Of a stretch of 35,942 bases of DNA, positions 7,205-15,782 are shown in pieces. Within the stretch, counting starts at the first letter, position 1. Each line of letters starts with the position of its first letter. Source of the stretch: JBJFCE01 sp964437825 (GTDB lineage: Bacteria; Bacillota; Clostridia; Lachnospirales; Lachnospiraceae). The notes under the pieces were generated by a model. It was not told where the DNA came from. It did not search any database and was given only the letters and a program-made list of their open reading frames with translations. Position numbers and translations under genes: made by a program. The stretch spans positions 1 through 35,942 of the forward strand of contig CAYTIH010000025.1 in assembly GCA_964437825.1 (NCBI GenBank). The letters run 5' to 3'.

Positions 7205-8281
7205 ATGAAACATTTATATAGATTCCGAAACAGAAAAACATCTGCCTCAGCTCCTGCAGCAACAGCCGTAAGATTCCTTCGAATATGGTCCTGCCTTGCG
7301 GCAACGGCTGCGATTACCGTATTATCGCTTCCCTTAACCGGATGCCAAAAACAGGACGACAATATTCCTGTTTCTCAAAGCGGTTTTTATTTTGACACCT
7401 TCATTAAGCTGAGCGTCTATGAGCCCATGGATAACGATATTTTTACGGACGCCTTTGCTCTGTGCGATTCCTATGAGCATAAATTCAGCCGTACTATGGA
7501 AGGAAGCGACATCTGGAATATCAACCATGCAGGCGGAGCGCCCGTCAAGGTTGATGAGGAAACCATGACTCTGGTAAAGGAAGCATTATCTTATGCCGCT
7601 CTCTCCGATGGCGTCATTGATCCCACAATTGCCTCCGCCAAGGAATTGTGGAATTTCACGGCTGAGCTTCCTTCCCTGCCGGATCAAACGGCTCTGGAGG
7701 AAGCCTGTCTTCACGTAAATTATGAAAATATCGTGCTTGACGAAGATAACCTGACGATTACCCTGACAGATCCATACGCCATGCTGGATCTCGGATTTAT
7801 TGCAAAGGGCTATATTGCAGACCGTCTCAAAGAGTATTTTTTATCCAAGGGAATCACAAGCGCACTGATCAACCTTGGCGGTAATGTGCTCTGTGTCGGT
7901 CCCAAGCAGGACGGCTCTCCCTATCGCGTAGGTATTCAATATCCCTTCGGCGCGGACAATGAAATCATTGCCGCAATATCCTGTACGGATTCCAGTGTTG
8001 TAACATCCGGAAACTATGAACGTTATTTTCAGTTAAATGGAACCGTCTATCATCATATTCTGGATTCCCGAACCGGATATCCCGTTCAAAACGGACTGCT
8101 TTCCGTTACTATTTTATCCCCGTCCTCCACACAGGGAGACGCTCTGAGCACGCTCTGTTATTGCTATGGCCTGGAAGACGGCATGGCGCTTGTCGAATCC
8201 TTAGAGCAGGTGGAGGCCATTTTTATCACGGATGATTATGAGCTCCACTACTCCTCGGGCGCACCCCGGTCACTGCAATAA
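7205..8281 (+). CDS. apbE: FAD:protein FMN transferase, lipoprotein
   Basis: ApbE attaches FMN from FAD through a phosphoester to a threonine of target proteins such as RnfD, RnfG, NqrB and NqrC, outside the membrane. With the start at 7205 (AAAGGA 11 bases upstream) the protein has 358 residues. It shows a basic N-terminus, a hydrophobic segment and a lipobox PLTGC with the lipidated Cys47. ApbE signatures follow: FDTFIKLSVY, VDPTIA-type VIDPTIASAK, DLGFIAKGYIAD, INLGGNVLCVG, HHILDSRTGYP and TQGDALSTLCY. Earlier in-frame starts (7157, 7190) lack better sites. It faces the Rnf operon end to end with 29 nt between stops. This neighbour strongly suggests that RnfD and RnfG are its substrates. 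Confidence 0.92.
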   Translation: MKHLYRFRNRKTSASAPAATAVRFLRIWSCLAATAAITVLSLPLTGCQKQDDNIPVSQSGFYFDTFIKLSVYEPMDNDIFTDAFALCDSYEHKFSRTMEGSDIWNINHAGGAPVKVDEETMTLVKEALSYAALSDGVIDPTIASAKELWNFTAELPSLPDQTALEEACLHVNYENIVLDEDNLTITLTDPYAMLDLGFIAKGYIADRLKEYFLSKGITSALINLGGNVLCVGPKQDGSPYRVGIQYPFGADNEIIAAISCTDSSVVTSGNYERYFQLNGTVYHHILDSRTGYPVQNGLLSVTILSPSSTQGDALSTLCYCYGLEDGMALVESLEQVEAIFITDDYELHYSSGAPRSLQ

Positions 8282-8310
8282 AAACTGATTCCCGCTCTGA
8301 GGATGTTTCT

Positions 8311-9096
8311 TTACTGTATGATCTTCTTGGGGCACTTCTCCTTACAGGTTCCGCAGCCCGTGCACTTCTCCTGGTCAATCCATGCGTGATTATCCTCTAA
8401 TACAATTGCATCGGATGGGCAGTTCCGTTTACAGATACCGCATCCAATACATCCCGCCTGACAGGTCTTCATGGTTACCGATCCCTTATTCTTGGAGCTG
8501 CAGGCAACCTTACAGACCGCATCATAAGGAATCAGTTCGATCAAATGCTTGGGACATGCCGCAACACATTTTCCGCACGCCTTACATTGATCCCGGTCGA
8601 CAACCGCAACTCCGTTTTCCAGATGAATTGCGTCAAAGGGACATGCTTTCACACAGGTACCGTAACCAAGACAGCCGTAATTACAGGATTTGGGGCCGCC
8701 ATTTGGCACAAACGCCAGCATACGGCAATCCTCCGCGCCGTGATACTCATAGTCAACCGCGGTTTTATCGCAGGTCCCGACGCACTTGACAAATGCCGTC
8801 ATATGCTTTGATTCACCGGCTTCCACTCCCATAATTTCAGCTACTTTTTTTCCGACAGGATCTCCCCCGACGGGACATCCGTTCACAGGCGCTTCACCCT
8901 TGGCAATTGCCGCTGCAAGACCCGAGCAGCCGGGATATCCGCACCCGCCGCAGTTATTTCCGGGCAAGACTGCCAGTACCGCTTCTTCTTTTTCATCCAC
9001 CTGCACTTTAAATTTCAGGCCTGCAATTCCAAGAAACAGACCGATGAATAATCCGATTCCACCTACCAGGGCGGTTGCTGCTAAAATTCCACTCAT
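8311..9096 (-). CDS. rnfB: Rnf complex subunit B, ferredoxin-type
   Basis: RnfB accepts electrons from reduced ferredoxin and passes them into the Rnf complex. The 261-residue protein starts with one membrane helix (about 5-27). Next comes the Fe-S motif CGGCGYPGC (C49, C52, C57, with C74). A long polyferredoxin part has four further Cys clusters, among them CGKCVAACP, CIGCGICKRNCP and CTGCGTCKEKCP, consistent with several [4Fe-4S] centres. The start is ATG 9096 with GGTGGAGGT upstream; 23 extra upstream residues have no site of their own. It is the last gene of rnfCDGEAB, 16 nt after rnfA. Only 29 nt separate its stop from that of apbE, and no clear terminator is visible. Confidence 0.96.
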   Translation of the reverse strand: MSGILAATALVGGIGLFIGLFLGIAGLKFKVQVDEKEEAVLAVLPGNNCGGCGYPGCSGLAAAIAKGEAPVNGCPVGGDPVGKKVAEIMGVEAGESKHMTAFVKCVGTCDKTAVDYEYHGAEDCRMLAFVPNGGPKSCNYGCLGYGTCVKACPFDAIHLENGVAVVDRDQCKACGKCVAACPKHLIELIPYDAVCKVACSSKNKGSVTMKTCQAGCIGCGICKRNCPSDAIVLEDNHAWIDQEKCTGCGTCKEKCPKKIIQ

Positions 9097-9112
9097 ATTT
9101 GATACCTCCACC

Positions 9113-9688
9113 CTATAACAGTCCCGAAAAGCCACAGAATGCAATTGCCATAAGACCTGCAGCAATCATGGTAATCGGCATTCCGCGGAAGGATTCCGGA
9201 ATGTCATTATATTCCATTTTTTCACGAAGTCCTGCCAAAATCACAATGGCAATCGTAAAACCGCATGCCGTTGCAAAGCCGTTCACAACGCTCGTTCCGA
9301 TGGAATAGGATTTCTGAACATTGGTAAGCGCCACACCGAGCACAGCGCAGTTTGTCGTAATTAACGGCAGATATACGCCAAGCGCCTGATACAAAGAAGG
9401 CATAAATTTCTTCAGAAACATTTCTACGAACTGCACCAGCGCCGCTATAACCAAAATAAATACAATTGTTTCCAGATATGCAAGGCCATTCGGTGAAAGC
9501 ACATAATTGTAAATGACCGCCGCTACTGCAGACGCAAGCGTAATGACAAAGATGACCGCAGCTCCCATTCCTGCAGCCGTTTTCACCTTTTTGGAAACCC
9601 CGAGAAAAGGACACAGACCATAAAACTGGCTGAGAACGACATTATTGACAAGTGCAGATCCTACTGCAATGATTAACAACTCACGCAT
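9113..9688 (-). CDS. rnfA: Rnf complex subunit A
   Basis: RnfA is a polytopic membrane subunit of the ferredoxin:NAD+ oxidoreductase and a paralogue of RnfE. The 192-residue protein has about six helices and the family blocks NNVVLSQFYGLCPFLGVSKK near the N-terminus and LPLITTNCAVLGVAL in the middle; the conserved cysteines (in YGLCPF and TTNCAV) are thought to hold a membrane Fe-S centre with RnfE. The start is ATG 9688 with AAGGAGGAAG upstream; it overlaps the rnfE stop by 8 nt, so translation is probably coupled. Confidence 0.96.
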   Translation of the reverse strand: MRELLIIAVGSALVNNVVLSQFYGLCPFLGVSKKVKTAAGMGAAVIFVITLASAVAAVIYNYVLSPNGLAYLETIVFILVIAALVQFVEMFLKKFMPSLYQALGVYLPLITTNCAVLGVALTNVQKSYSIGTSVVNGFATACGFTIAIVILAGLREKMEYNDIPESFRGMPITMIAAGLMAIAFCGFSGLL

Positions 9689-10502
9689 GCTGTTCTTCCT
9701 CCTTTTCTTTCTCACGTTTTACATCACTGGGACTCTGATCAGAGTCATTTGGATCGTAAAATCTGTGACTGCATCCTGCATCTTTGCAATTTGCACAATC
9801 AGAGCCGCAGGACAGCTCCGTTTTGTCCTGCCCCGGAATCGTTTTTCCTTTTGCCGCGGCATTTCTCTTGATCCTGTTCATCAGAGCAATGATAAAGGCC
9901 AGAACGAAGAAAGCGCCCGGCGCCATAATGAAAATACTGATATTGACATAATCATCCAGAAACATGGCAAGCGGTTTCAAGGCACGAACCTGAAAAAACA
10001 CATTGTCCGGACCCAAAAGCTGGAATCCAAAGATCTGTCCCGCGCCCAGCAGTTCCCTGCAGGCGCCGATTAAAGTCAGTGCAAAGGTAAAACCGAGTCC
10101 CATTCCAAGTCCGTCAAACAGAGACGGAATTACCGGATTACTATAGGCATAGCTTTCCGCACGTCCCAAAATAATGCAGTTTACAACAATTAAGGGAATG
10201 TAAATTCCGAGACTGTCATACAGCGAGGGAACATAGCCCTGTAACAGCAGCTGCACCACCGTAACGAAGGACGCAATAATCACAATAAAAGCCGGTATTC
10301 GAACCTTATTTGGAATAATTTTTCGCAACAGTGAAATAAATACATTACTGAGAATCAATACAACCGTTGTGGAAAGCCCCATACCGGCGCCGTTGATGGC
10401 GGAGGTTGTAACGGCAAGTGTGGGACACATACCAAGCGTCAATACAAATGTCGGATTCTCTTTGATCAGACCGTTATATAAACGTTCCCAAGCTTTACTC
10501 AT
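9681..10502 (-). CDS. rnfE: Rnf complex subunit E with a cysteine-rich C-terminal tail
   Basis: RnfE is the second RnfA-type membrane subunit. The 273-residue protein has TLGMCPTLAVTTSAINGAGMG near residue 25 and IPLIVVNCIILGRAESYA in the middle, matching the family. It extends about 45 residues past the last helix with the pattern C232-x3-C236-x2-C239-x4-C244-x-H246, then a very charged end (KREKEKEEEQHA). RnfE is commonly near 200-230 residues, so this cytoplasmic tail is an addition and may bind a metal. The start is ATG 10502 with AAGGAGG upstream; earlier in-frame codons belong to the end of rnfG. It overlaps rnfG by 8 nt. Confidence 0.95.
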   Translation of the reverse strand: MSKAWERLYNGLIKENPTFVLTLGMCPTLAVTTSAINGAGMGLSTTVVLILSNVFISLLRKIIPNKVRIPAFIVIIASFVTVVQLLLQGYVPSLYDSLGIYIPLIVVNCIILGRAESYAYSNPVIPSLFDGLGMGLGFTFALTLIGACRELLGAGQIFGFQLLGPDNVFFQVRALKPLAMFLDDYVNISIFIMAPGAFFVLAFIIALMNRIKRNAAAKGKTIPGQDKTELSCGSDCANCKDAGCSHRFYDPNDSDQSPSDVKREKEKEEEQHA

Positions 10503-11163
10503 TTTCGCTGCCTCCTTCCCCTGCCGGTTCGGACGAAACTGCGTTTTTCTGCCCGAGCATTCTGTACTGAAAATATGCAATGCCTGCATTCACTCCATCC
10601 GTAACCGCATTGGAAGTAATCGTGGCGCTGCTGATTGCATCAATTTCCGTCGGATAGGTCGCTCCCGTTTTGGTAACCGTAAATCCGGAATCCGTTGCCT
10701 TGCCCGCAAACTGAGGAACCAGTATTTCGGAAGCCCTCATACCAAGTCCGGCTGTTTCGGAAATCGAAGTAATGGAAATTCCGTTTAAAGTACCGTCCAG
10801 ACGAATTCCCATGGAAAAGGTAATATCTCCTCCAAATCCCGCATGAGAGGTCACCGTAATCACATAGCCCAATAAATTTCCGCTTTCATCAAATGCGGAT
10901 GCAAACATCGTAATCTCATCGTCACTGTAATCCTCATCTTCCGTATAATTTAGCAGATCACTTGCTGCTGCCTGAGCATCGAAATTTTCTTCATCCACGA
11001 AGGAAGCCGCATCCTCAAACACGATTTGATAGGCCTTGGCCTTCGTCTTTTCCTGCTGTCTGGCAATGGGATCCTTGGTAACCATATAGACGGCGCCGAG
11101 CGCCAAACCCGAAATCAGAGTGATCACGAATAAAATCAGGGAATCCTTTAACATTTGTTTCAT
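10495..11163 (-). CDS. rnfG: Rnf complex subunit G, FMN-carrying
   Basis: RnfG carries a covalently bound FMN on the outer face of the membrane. The 222-residue protein has one N-terminal helix (about 8-28) and an FMN-binding domain ending in DAISSATITS, where T181 is the predicted flavinylated threonine. The usual motif is SGAT; here the glycine is serine. An ETAGLGM-type motif (residues 136-142) is also typical. The AAAGGAGG site lies inside the end of rnfD and the genes overlap by 4 nt (ATGA). ApbE for the modification is encoded at the end of the operon on the other strand. Confidence 0.95.
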   Translation of the reverse strand: MKQMLKDSLILFVITLISGLALGAVYMVTKDPIARQQEKTKAKAYQIVFEDAASFVDEENFDAQAAASDLLNYTEDEDYSDDEITMFASAFDESGNLLGYVITVTSHAGFGGDITFSMGIRLDGTLNGISITSISETAGLGMRASEILVPQFAGKATDSGFTVTKTGATYPTEIDAISSATITSNAVTDGVNAGIAYFQYRMLGQKNAVSSEPAGEGGSENE

Positions 11164-12098
11164 GCGTGTTCGCCTCCTTTTCCAAAAGGCTTCGGCATAG
11201 TAACCTTTTCGATCAAAGGTACAAGCAGATTGCCCAGAATAATGGCATAGGATACTCCTTCCGCAGAAGCACCGTACAACCGGAAAATCCCCGTCATAAT
11301 ACCAAGAAAGATACCGTACAGATACTGACCTTTTTTGGTAATCGGCCTGGTCACATAATCAGTAGCCATGAAAAAAGCGCCAAGCATCAGACCGCCGCCT
11401 GCAAGCTGTGCGGCAATATATGCAGGCTCAAAATGTCTGCTTCCGAAAATCACAAGAAACAGTACAAAGGTTACAATATAGGTTCCCGGTATCCGAAGAT
11501 CAATGACTCCCATTAAAATCAGGAAGCACGCGCCGATCACAATTGCAATCATGGAGGTTTCCCCTATTGTTCCCTGAGTATTTCCGATAATCATATCCAG
11601 TACGGTATTGGTCTCAAGTCCGCCTGCCCTTAGCTGTGCAAGCGGCGTTGCTCCCGATACCGTATCGCAGGCAAAATTCGTCATCTGCGCCGCAAACGCA
11701 ATCAGCAGAAAGCACCTTGCTCCCAGCGCAGGATTCATAATATTCTGGCCAAGTCCCCCAAACAGCATCTTGACAACAATGATTGCAAACATACCGCCGA
11801 TCACTCCGATCCACCAGGGCGCAGATACCGGCAGATTCATAGCCAGAAGCAGTCCCGTTACGACTGCGGAAAGATCCATAATCGTAATAGGCTTTTTCAT
11901 CATAATTTCATAAATCAATTCGGAAAAAACGCATGTCACTACTGTGATAACGATATGTAACAATGCCCGCAATCCAAAATGATAGATTCCAAATCCGGCT
12001 GCAGGAAGCAGGGCAATGATAACGCACAGCATAATATTGCCGGTAGTTACCTTGGAACGAATATGCGGATTCGATGATACCTTCATTAAATCACTCAT
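11160..12098 (-). CDS. rnfD: Rnf complex subunit D, FMN-carrying membrane protein
   Basis: RnfD is a polytopic membrane subunit related to NqrB, with covalent FMN. The 312-residue protein has about eight to ten helices, the family block NPALGARCFLL, and the flavinylation motif DTVSGATPL with T151 as the predicted FMN site. RnfD is thought to form much of the ion path; whether this complex moves Na+ or H+ cannot be told by eye. The start follows GTAGGAGGTAAGAGGA. It lies 12 nt after rnfC and overlaps rnfG by 4 nt. Confidence 0.96.
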   Translation of the reverse strand: MSDLMKVSSNPHIRSKVTTGNIMLCVIIALLPAAGFGIYHFGLRALLHIVITVVTCVFSELIYEIMMKKPITIMDLSAVVTGLLLAMNLPVSAPWWIGVIGGMFAIIVVKMLFGGLGQNIMNPALGARCFLLIAFAAQMTNFACDTVSGATPLAQLRAGGLETNTVLDMIIGNTQGTIGETSMIAIVIGACFLILMGVIDLRIPGTYIVTFVLFLVIFGSRHFEPAYIAAQLAGGGLMLGAFFMATDYVTRPITKKGQYLYGIFLGIMTGIFRLYGASAEGVSYAIILGNLLVPLIEKVTMPKPFGKGGEHA

Positions 12099-12110
12099 TC
12101 CTCTTACCTC

Positions 12111-13430
12111 CTACTTTTTCTTTTTATTCGCAAGTACAATGCTTCTCATTGACTTAATAGACTGTGTCAGCGGACGTTTGGCAGGACAGACAAAGCTGCA
12201 GCACCCGCATGCGCAGCATTCCATTCCGTTCTGTGCTACAAACGCTTCCTCATCTCCGCGCTCTGCAAGATCGGCCAGCCTTGAAGGTACAACGCGCCCC
12301 GGACAGACCTCCACACATCTGCCGCAATTGATGCAGGCGCTCGGCTCCCATCTGGAAACGTCATCCTTTGTCATGCAAAGCAGTGCGGACGCCGTTTTGG
12401 TAGTAGGCACATCCAAATCAAAAATGCCGAATCCCATCATGGGACCTCCGGATATGATCTTAACCGGTTCCTTTTTAAATCCGCCGGCCTCTTCCACTAA
12501 TTCATGATAATTCGTTCCGATTCTTACGATAAAGTTTCTCGGGTCCGCGATTGCATCCCCTGTTACGGTTACAATACGATGCATGAGCGGCTTTCCTTCT
12601 ATAACGGCGTGATAAATTGCAACCACCGTATCCACGTTATCCACGATACAGCCGACATCGGAAGGAAGTCTGCCGGAATCAATGGATCTTCTTGTCGATG
12701 CATAAATCAGCTGGCGCTCCGCTCCCTGCGGATACTTGGTTTTTAATCCCTTGACAGTAATTCTGGGATCATTCATCGTCAGACGCTTCAGCTTTGCAAT
12801 GCAGTCCGGTTTGTTATCTTCCACTGCCAGAATTCCTTTTGCATTATCAAACAAACGCAGCATCACCCTCAAACCGCCAATCAGTTTTTCCGGCTCTTCA
12901 AGCATTCTCCGGTAATCCGAAGTCAGATACGGTTCACATTCCGCGCAGTTCGCAATAACATAATCTATTTTTTCAGGTTCCTTAGGCGAAAGCTTTACAT
13001 GCGTAGGGAATCCCGCGCCTCCCATGCCGACAACGCCGGCCTCTCTGATCAGTGCGATAATTTCTTCCTTTGACAGTTCTTCCAGCGGCTTTGGCATCTG
13101 ATATTCAATCTCGTCATAATTCCCGTCGTTTTCAATCACAATGCTGTTTACATTATCCCCTGTGACCACACGTCTTGGTTCAATTGCTTTAACGGTTCCG
13201 GAAACTGTTGCGTAAATCGGTGCAGAGACAAACCCCTCAGCCTCCGCAATTTTCTGACCGGTAAGCACATGGTCTCCTTTTGCCACAATCGGCACTGCAG
13301 GAGCTCCGATATGCTGACTAAGCGGATAAACCAGATCCCCTTTCGGAAGAACGGCTTTCATCGGCTTGTCCTTGGAAAGATCTTTTCCGTCATACGGATG
13401 AATCCCGCCATGAAAGGTTAATTTTCCCAT
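12111..13430 (-). CDS. rnfC: Rnf complex subunit C, NADH/FMN and Fe-S subunit
   Basis: RnfC is the peripheral subunit that exchanges electrons with NAD+/NADH. The 439-residue protein starts MGKLTFHGGIHP, has a lipoyl-like/SLBB N-terminal part, the glycine-rich nucleotide-site motif GVVGMGGAGFPTHVKL (132-147), and two [4Fe-4S] motifs, CINCGRCVEVCP (about 366-377) and CCACGCCSFVCP (about 405-416). The size is that of clostridial RnfC. It is the first gene of the operon; an AGAGGG site precedes the ATG. The 151-nt spacer to the divergent YprB-like gene must hold its promoter, but I find no clean -35/-10 pair there. Confidence 0.96.
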   Translation of the reverse strand: MGKLTFHGGIHPYDGKDLSKDKPMKAVLPKGDLVYPLSQHIGAPAVPIVAKGDHVLTGQKIAEAEGFVSAPIYATVSGTVKAIEPRRVVTGDNVNSIVIENDGNYDEIEYQMPKPLEELSKEEIIALIREAGVVGMGGAGFPTHVKLSPKEPEKIDYVIANCAECEPYLTSDYRRMLEEPEKLIGGLRVMLRLFDNAKGILAVEDNKPDCIAKLKRLTMNDPRITVKGLKTKYPQGAERQLIYASTRRSIDSGRLPSDVGCIVDNVDTVVAIYHAVIEGKPLMHRIVTVTGDAIADPRNFIVRIGTNYHELVEEAGGFKKEPVKIISGGPMMGFGIFDLDVPTTKTASALLCMTKDDVSRWEPSACINCGRCVEVCPGRVVPSRLADLAERGDEEAFVAQNGMECCACGCCSFVCPAKRPLTQSIKSMRSIVLANKKKK

Positions 13431-13581
13431 TTCGCGCCCTCTTTCTATCGATAGATTTACTCAATTACCCTTTTAATATACTATTTTTTCAGACAAAATA
13501 CTACTGCAAATTCTTTTTTTGTGCTATCATAATTTTGTAATATGAGACAGTCGTTTCTTATCGTTTTTAAGAGGTAAAATC

Positions 13582-14682
13582 ATGAAAATCATTACAAAAA
13601 AACTTTCTCACTTAAATACCTGTTATCCGGTTGAAAAGATTGCTCCGCCGGAGGAGATTCTGTATATGGATATTGAAACCACAGGCTTTACCGCACGCAG
13701 CAGTTATCTGTATCTGATCGGCTGCGTTTATTACAAAAATAACGGTTACGAGCTGATTCAATGGTTCGCCGAAAACTATCTGGAGGAACCCAAGCTCCTG
13801 TCCGCTTTCTTTGATTTTGCAAGGAAGTATCGCTATATCGTACATTTTAACGGAAACCATTTCGATATTCCCTATCTTGAGCAAAAAGCCGCTCATCACG
13901 ATATTTCTTCTCCGCTCTGCAATATGGAGGGGATCGATATCTATCAGCGGATATCCCCTGTCAAAAAATTTCTAAAGCTTCCCAATGCCAAGCAAAAAAC
14001 CATTGAAGCTTATCTGGGGATCGACAGAGAGGATACCTGCGGCGGCGGGGAGTTAATCAGTGTTTATCACGATTACATCAAACAACCCTCCGAATACGCG
14101 TTCGGACTTCTGGTGCTGCATAATGAGGATGATATTCAGGGGTTGGTAAAGATCCTGCCCATTCTGGCCTATGTGGACCTCTATCAGGAAGGGGTACGCG
14201 TCACCAAGGTGAACGCAAATTATTATAGGGATTTTAACAATGAAGCCCGTGCGGAGATTGTTATGAAGCTGTCCATGCCCGTCCCGCTTCCCGTATCCGT
14301 ATCCGGCTATGCAAACGGATGCTATTTTGCCGGTTCCAAAACGGAGGCTTCTTTGAAGGTTCCTCTGTTTGACGGAGAGCTGAAATATTTCTATGCCAAT
14401 TATAAGGATTACTACTATCTGCCCGCAGAAGATACTGCGCTTCACAAATCCGTATCCTCCTTTGTGGACAAGCAGCACCGCACGAAAGCCACTCCGGCAA
14501 CCTGTTATACCAGAAAAGAATCCACGTATCTGCCGGAATGGGAACCATTATTTCTTCCGGTTTTCAAAGCCTCCTATGATTCAAAGGAAACCTATTTTGA
14601 GCTGACAGACGAGTTCAAAAAAGACCGCGAAGCCTTTGCCGGATATGCAACACATGTACTTCATATGATTATGGCACTATAA
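13582..14682 (+). CDS. YprB-like protein with RNase H-fold exonuclease domain
   Basis: A predicted 3'-5' exonuclease of the ribonuclease H-like YprB type; the real substrate is not known. Acidic motifs are visible in order in the 366-residue protein: MDIETTG with D30 and E32, HFNGNHFDIPYL with D95, and HNEDDIQGL with H180 and D183/D184, which fits a DEDD-type active site. The exonuclease part ends near residue 195. The remaining 170 residues (rich in Tyr and Phe, with YANGCYFAGSK around 247-257) resemble nothing I recognise. The start is fixed by AGAGGT six bases upstream. It is divergent from rnfC and probably transcribed alone, ending at the 14691-14727 hairpin. Confidence 0.8.
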   Translation: MKIITKKLSHLNTCYPVEKIAPPEEILYMDIETTGFTARSSYLYLIGCVYYKNNGYELIQWFAENYLEEPKLLSAFFDFARKYRYIVHFNGNHFDIPYLEQKAAHHDISSPLCNMEGIDIYQRISPVKKFLKLPNAKQKTIEAYLGIDREDTCGGGELISVYHDYIKQPSEYAFGLLVLHNEDDIQGLVKILPILAYVDLYQEGVRVTKVNANYYRDFNNEARAEIVMKLSMPVPLPVSVSGYANGCYFAGSKTEASLKVPLFDGELKYFYANYKDYYYLPAEDTALHKSVSSFVDKQHRTKATPATCYTRKESTYLPEWEPLFLPVFKASYDSKETYFELTDEFKKDREAFAGYATHVLHMIMAL

Positions 14683-14690
14683 GACGAAAA

Positions 14691-14727
14691 CATAAAAATG
14701 CAGTCCTTGCCGGACTGCATTTTTATG
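14691..14727. terminator. Bidirectional terminator between the yprB-like gene and cheR
   Basis: A 16-bp perfect stem, CATAAAAATGCAGTCC (14691-14706) with GGACTGCATTTTTATG (14712-14727), and a 5-nt loop. The A- and T-runs inside the arms make it work in both directions. Confidence 0.85.
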
Positions 14728-14755
14728 TAAACATATTTACTCTGTTTACCTTATT

Positions 14756-14782
14756 TACTTTATTTTAAATTAAAATAAAGTA
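14756..14782. repeat. AT-only inverted repeat downstream of cheR
   Basis: TACTTTATTTT (14756-14766) and AAAATAAAGTA (14772-14782) pair perfectly around a 5-nt loop, just after the cheR stop. It has no GC pairs at its core and is not followed by a T-run, so it is a weak terminator at best. Confidence 0.6.
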
Positions 14783-14789
14783 TTTAAAA

Positions 14790-15563
14790 TTATTTTTCAT
14801 AAAAGAAGGAGCTTTTCCTGCGATATCCGATTTCTTTGTGATTAATGATCTGCTCCGTACTGCCAATAAAGAGAATTCCTCCCTGTGCCAAAGAAGAATA
14901 ATACTTTTGGAACACCTCGTCCTTTGCCTCGTCGGTAAAATAGATCAGCACATTTCTGCATACAATCAAATGCTGTCCGGTCGGATAGGTATCCTTCAGC
15001 AAATTATGCTCCTTAAATTCCACTCTCGCCTTAATTTCATCGGAAATCTTATAGGAAGGGCCGACCTTGGTAAAATATTTCTGTTTCAAATCAGCAGGAA
15101 CCGAAGCGATACTCTTTTCGGCATATAATCCGATTTTTGCCTTCTCTATCACCTGTTTATCGATATCCGTAGCAAATATCCTGATCTGCTTTAAGGGAAT
15201 ATGCCGTGACAAAGCCATAACCAGTGAATACGGTTCATCCCCGGTAGAGCAGGCCGCGCTCCAAATTTTCAGATTTGTACCGAATTTCCTGACCAGTTCA
15301 GGAATGATTTCTTCATCCATCAGCTTCCACTGATCCGGATTACGATAGAATTCTGATACATTTATGGTAAGATAATTGACAAATTCATCGAAACGTGTTT
15401 TGTTCTCTCTGATCAATTTGACATAAGCGTCATATCCTGTTACTCCGGACTTACCTATCAGAGTATCAATTCTCCGTTTCATCTGTTTCTCTTTATAAGC
15501 ATTCAAATCGATCTGCGTTAATTTCAGAATTTCCTTTTTAAAATATTCGTAATCGTATCCCAT
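14790..15563 (-). CDS. cheR: CheR-type chemoreceptor glutamate methyltransferase
   Basis: CheR transfers methyl groups from S-adenosylmethionine to glutamates of chemoreceptors during adaptation. The 257-residue protein has the N-terminal helical domain (about 1-75, with the NVSEFYR motif at 68-74), the SAM-binding motif SAACSTGDEPYS (102-113), ATDID after it, and CRNVLIYF near the C-terminus. The start is ATG 15563 with GGGGGAATGGAGC upstream; 11 upstream residues are unlikely. No cheB, cheA or receptor gene is nearby, so it is an orphan copy here. It implies that the organism has methyl-accepting chemoreceptors. Confidence 0.92.
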   Translation of the reverse strand: MGYDYEYFKKEILKLTQIDLNAYKEKQMKRRIDTLIGKSGVTGYDAYVKLIRENKTRFDEFVNYLTINVSEFYRNPDQWKLMDEEIIPELVRKFGTNLKIWSAACSTGDEPYSLVMALSRHIPLKQIRIFATDIDKQVIEKAKIGLYAEKSIASVPADLKQKYFTKVGPSYKISDEIKARVEFKEHNLLKDTYPTGQHLIVCRNVLIYFTDEAKDEVFQKYYSSLAQGGILFIGSTEQIINHKEIGYRRKSSFFYEK

Positions 15564-15628
15564 GCTCCATTCCCCCTGACATAATCTATGCAGCAATATC
15601 TATCAATTATTTCCCACGATACCAAGAA

Positions 15629-15781
15629 AGAATCCTGCTCTGCAGGATTCTCCGCCTGCGGCGGGTCGCGTTAGCGACGTTTTTTCCTCTCCGCCGCAGT
15701 GCGATCCGCGCGGAGCGTTTTTATATCATAGGAAATCAGCGTACTTTCGTACATTAACGCAGCAAGGCATTTCCTATGATA
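15629..15781. repeat. Highly structured intergenic element (several hairpins in series)
   Basis: In order on the plus strand: GAATCCTGC/GCAGGATTC (15630-15650, 3-nt loop); GTCGC-GTTA-GCGAC (15665-15678), just after a GC-rich self-complementary block (15652-15664); CTCCG (15689-15693) paired with CGGAG (15711-15715); and an outer 13-bp perfect pair, TATCATAGGAAAT (15724-15736) with ATTTCCTATGATA (15769-15781). The last encloses GTAC-TTTC-GTAC, which reads as a GAAA tetraloop on the minus strand. GC content is clearly higher than around it. It lies between rpsA's terminator and cheR. It could be a REP/MITE-like repeat or a structured RNA; no ORF is present. Confidence 0.6.
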
Positions 15782-15782
15782 G

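Noticed and set aside
15629..15781. CRISPR array or tRNA in the multi-hairpin region
   Set aside because: The stems differ from one another, there are no repeated units with spacers, and no cloverleaf or CCA end is found.
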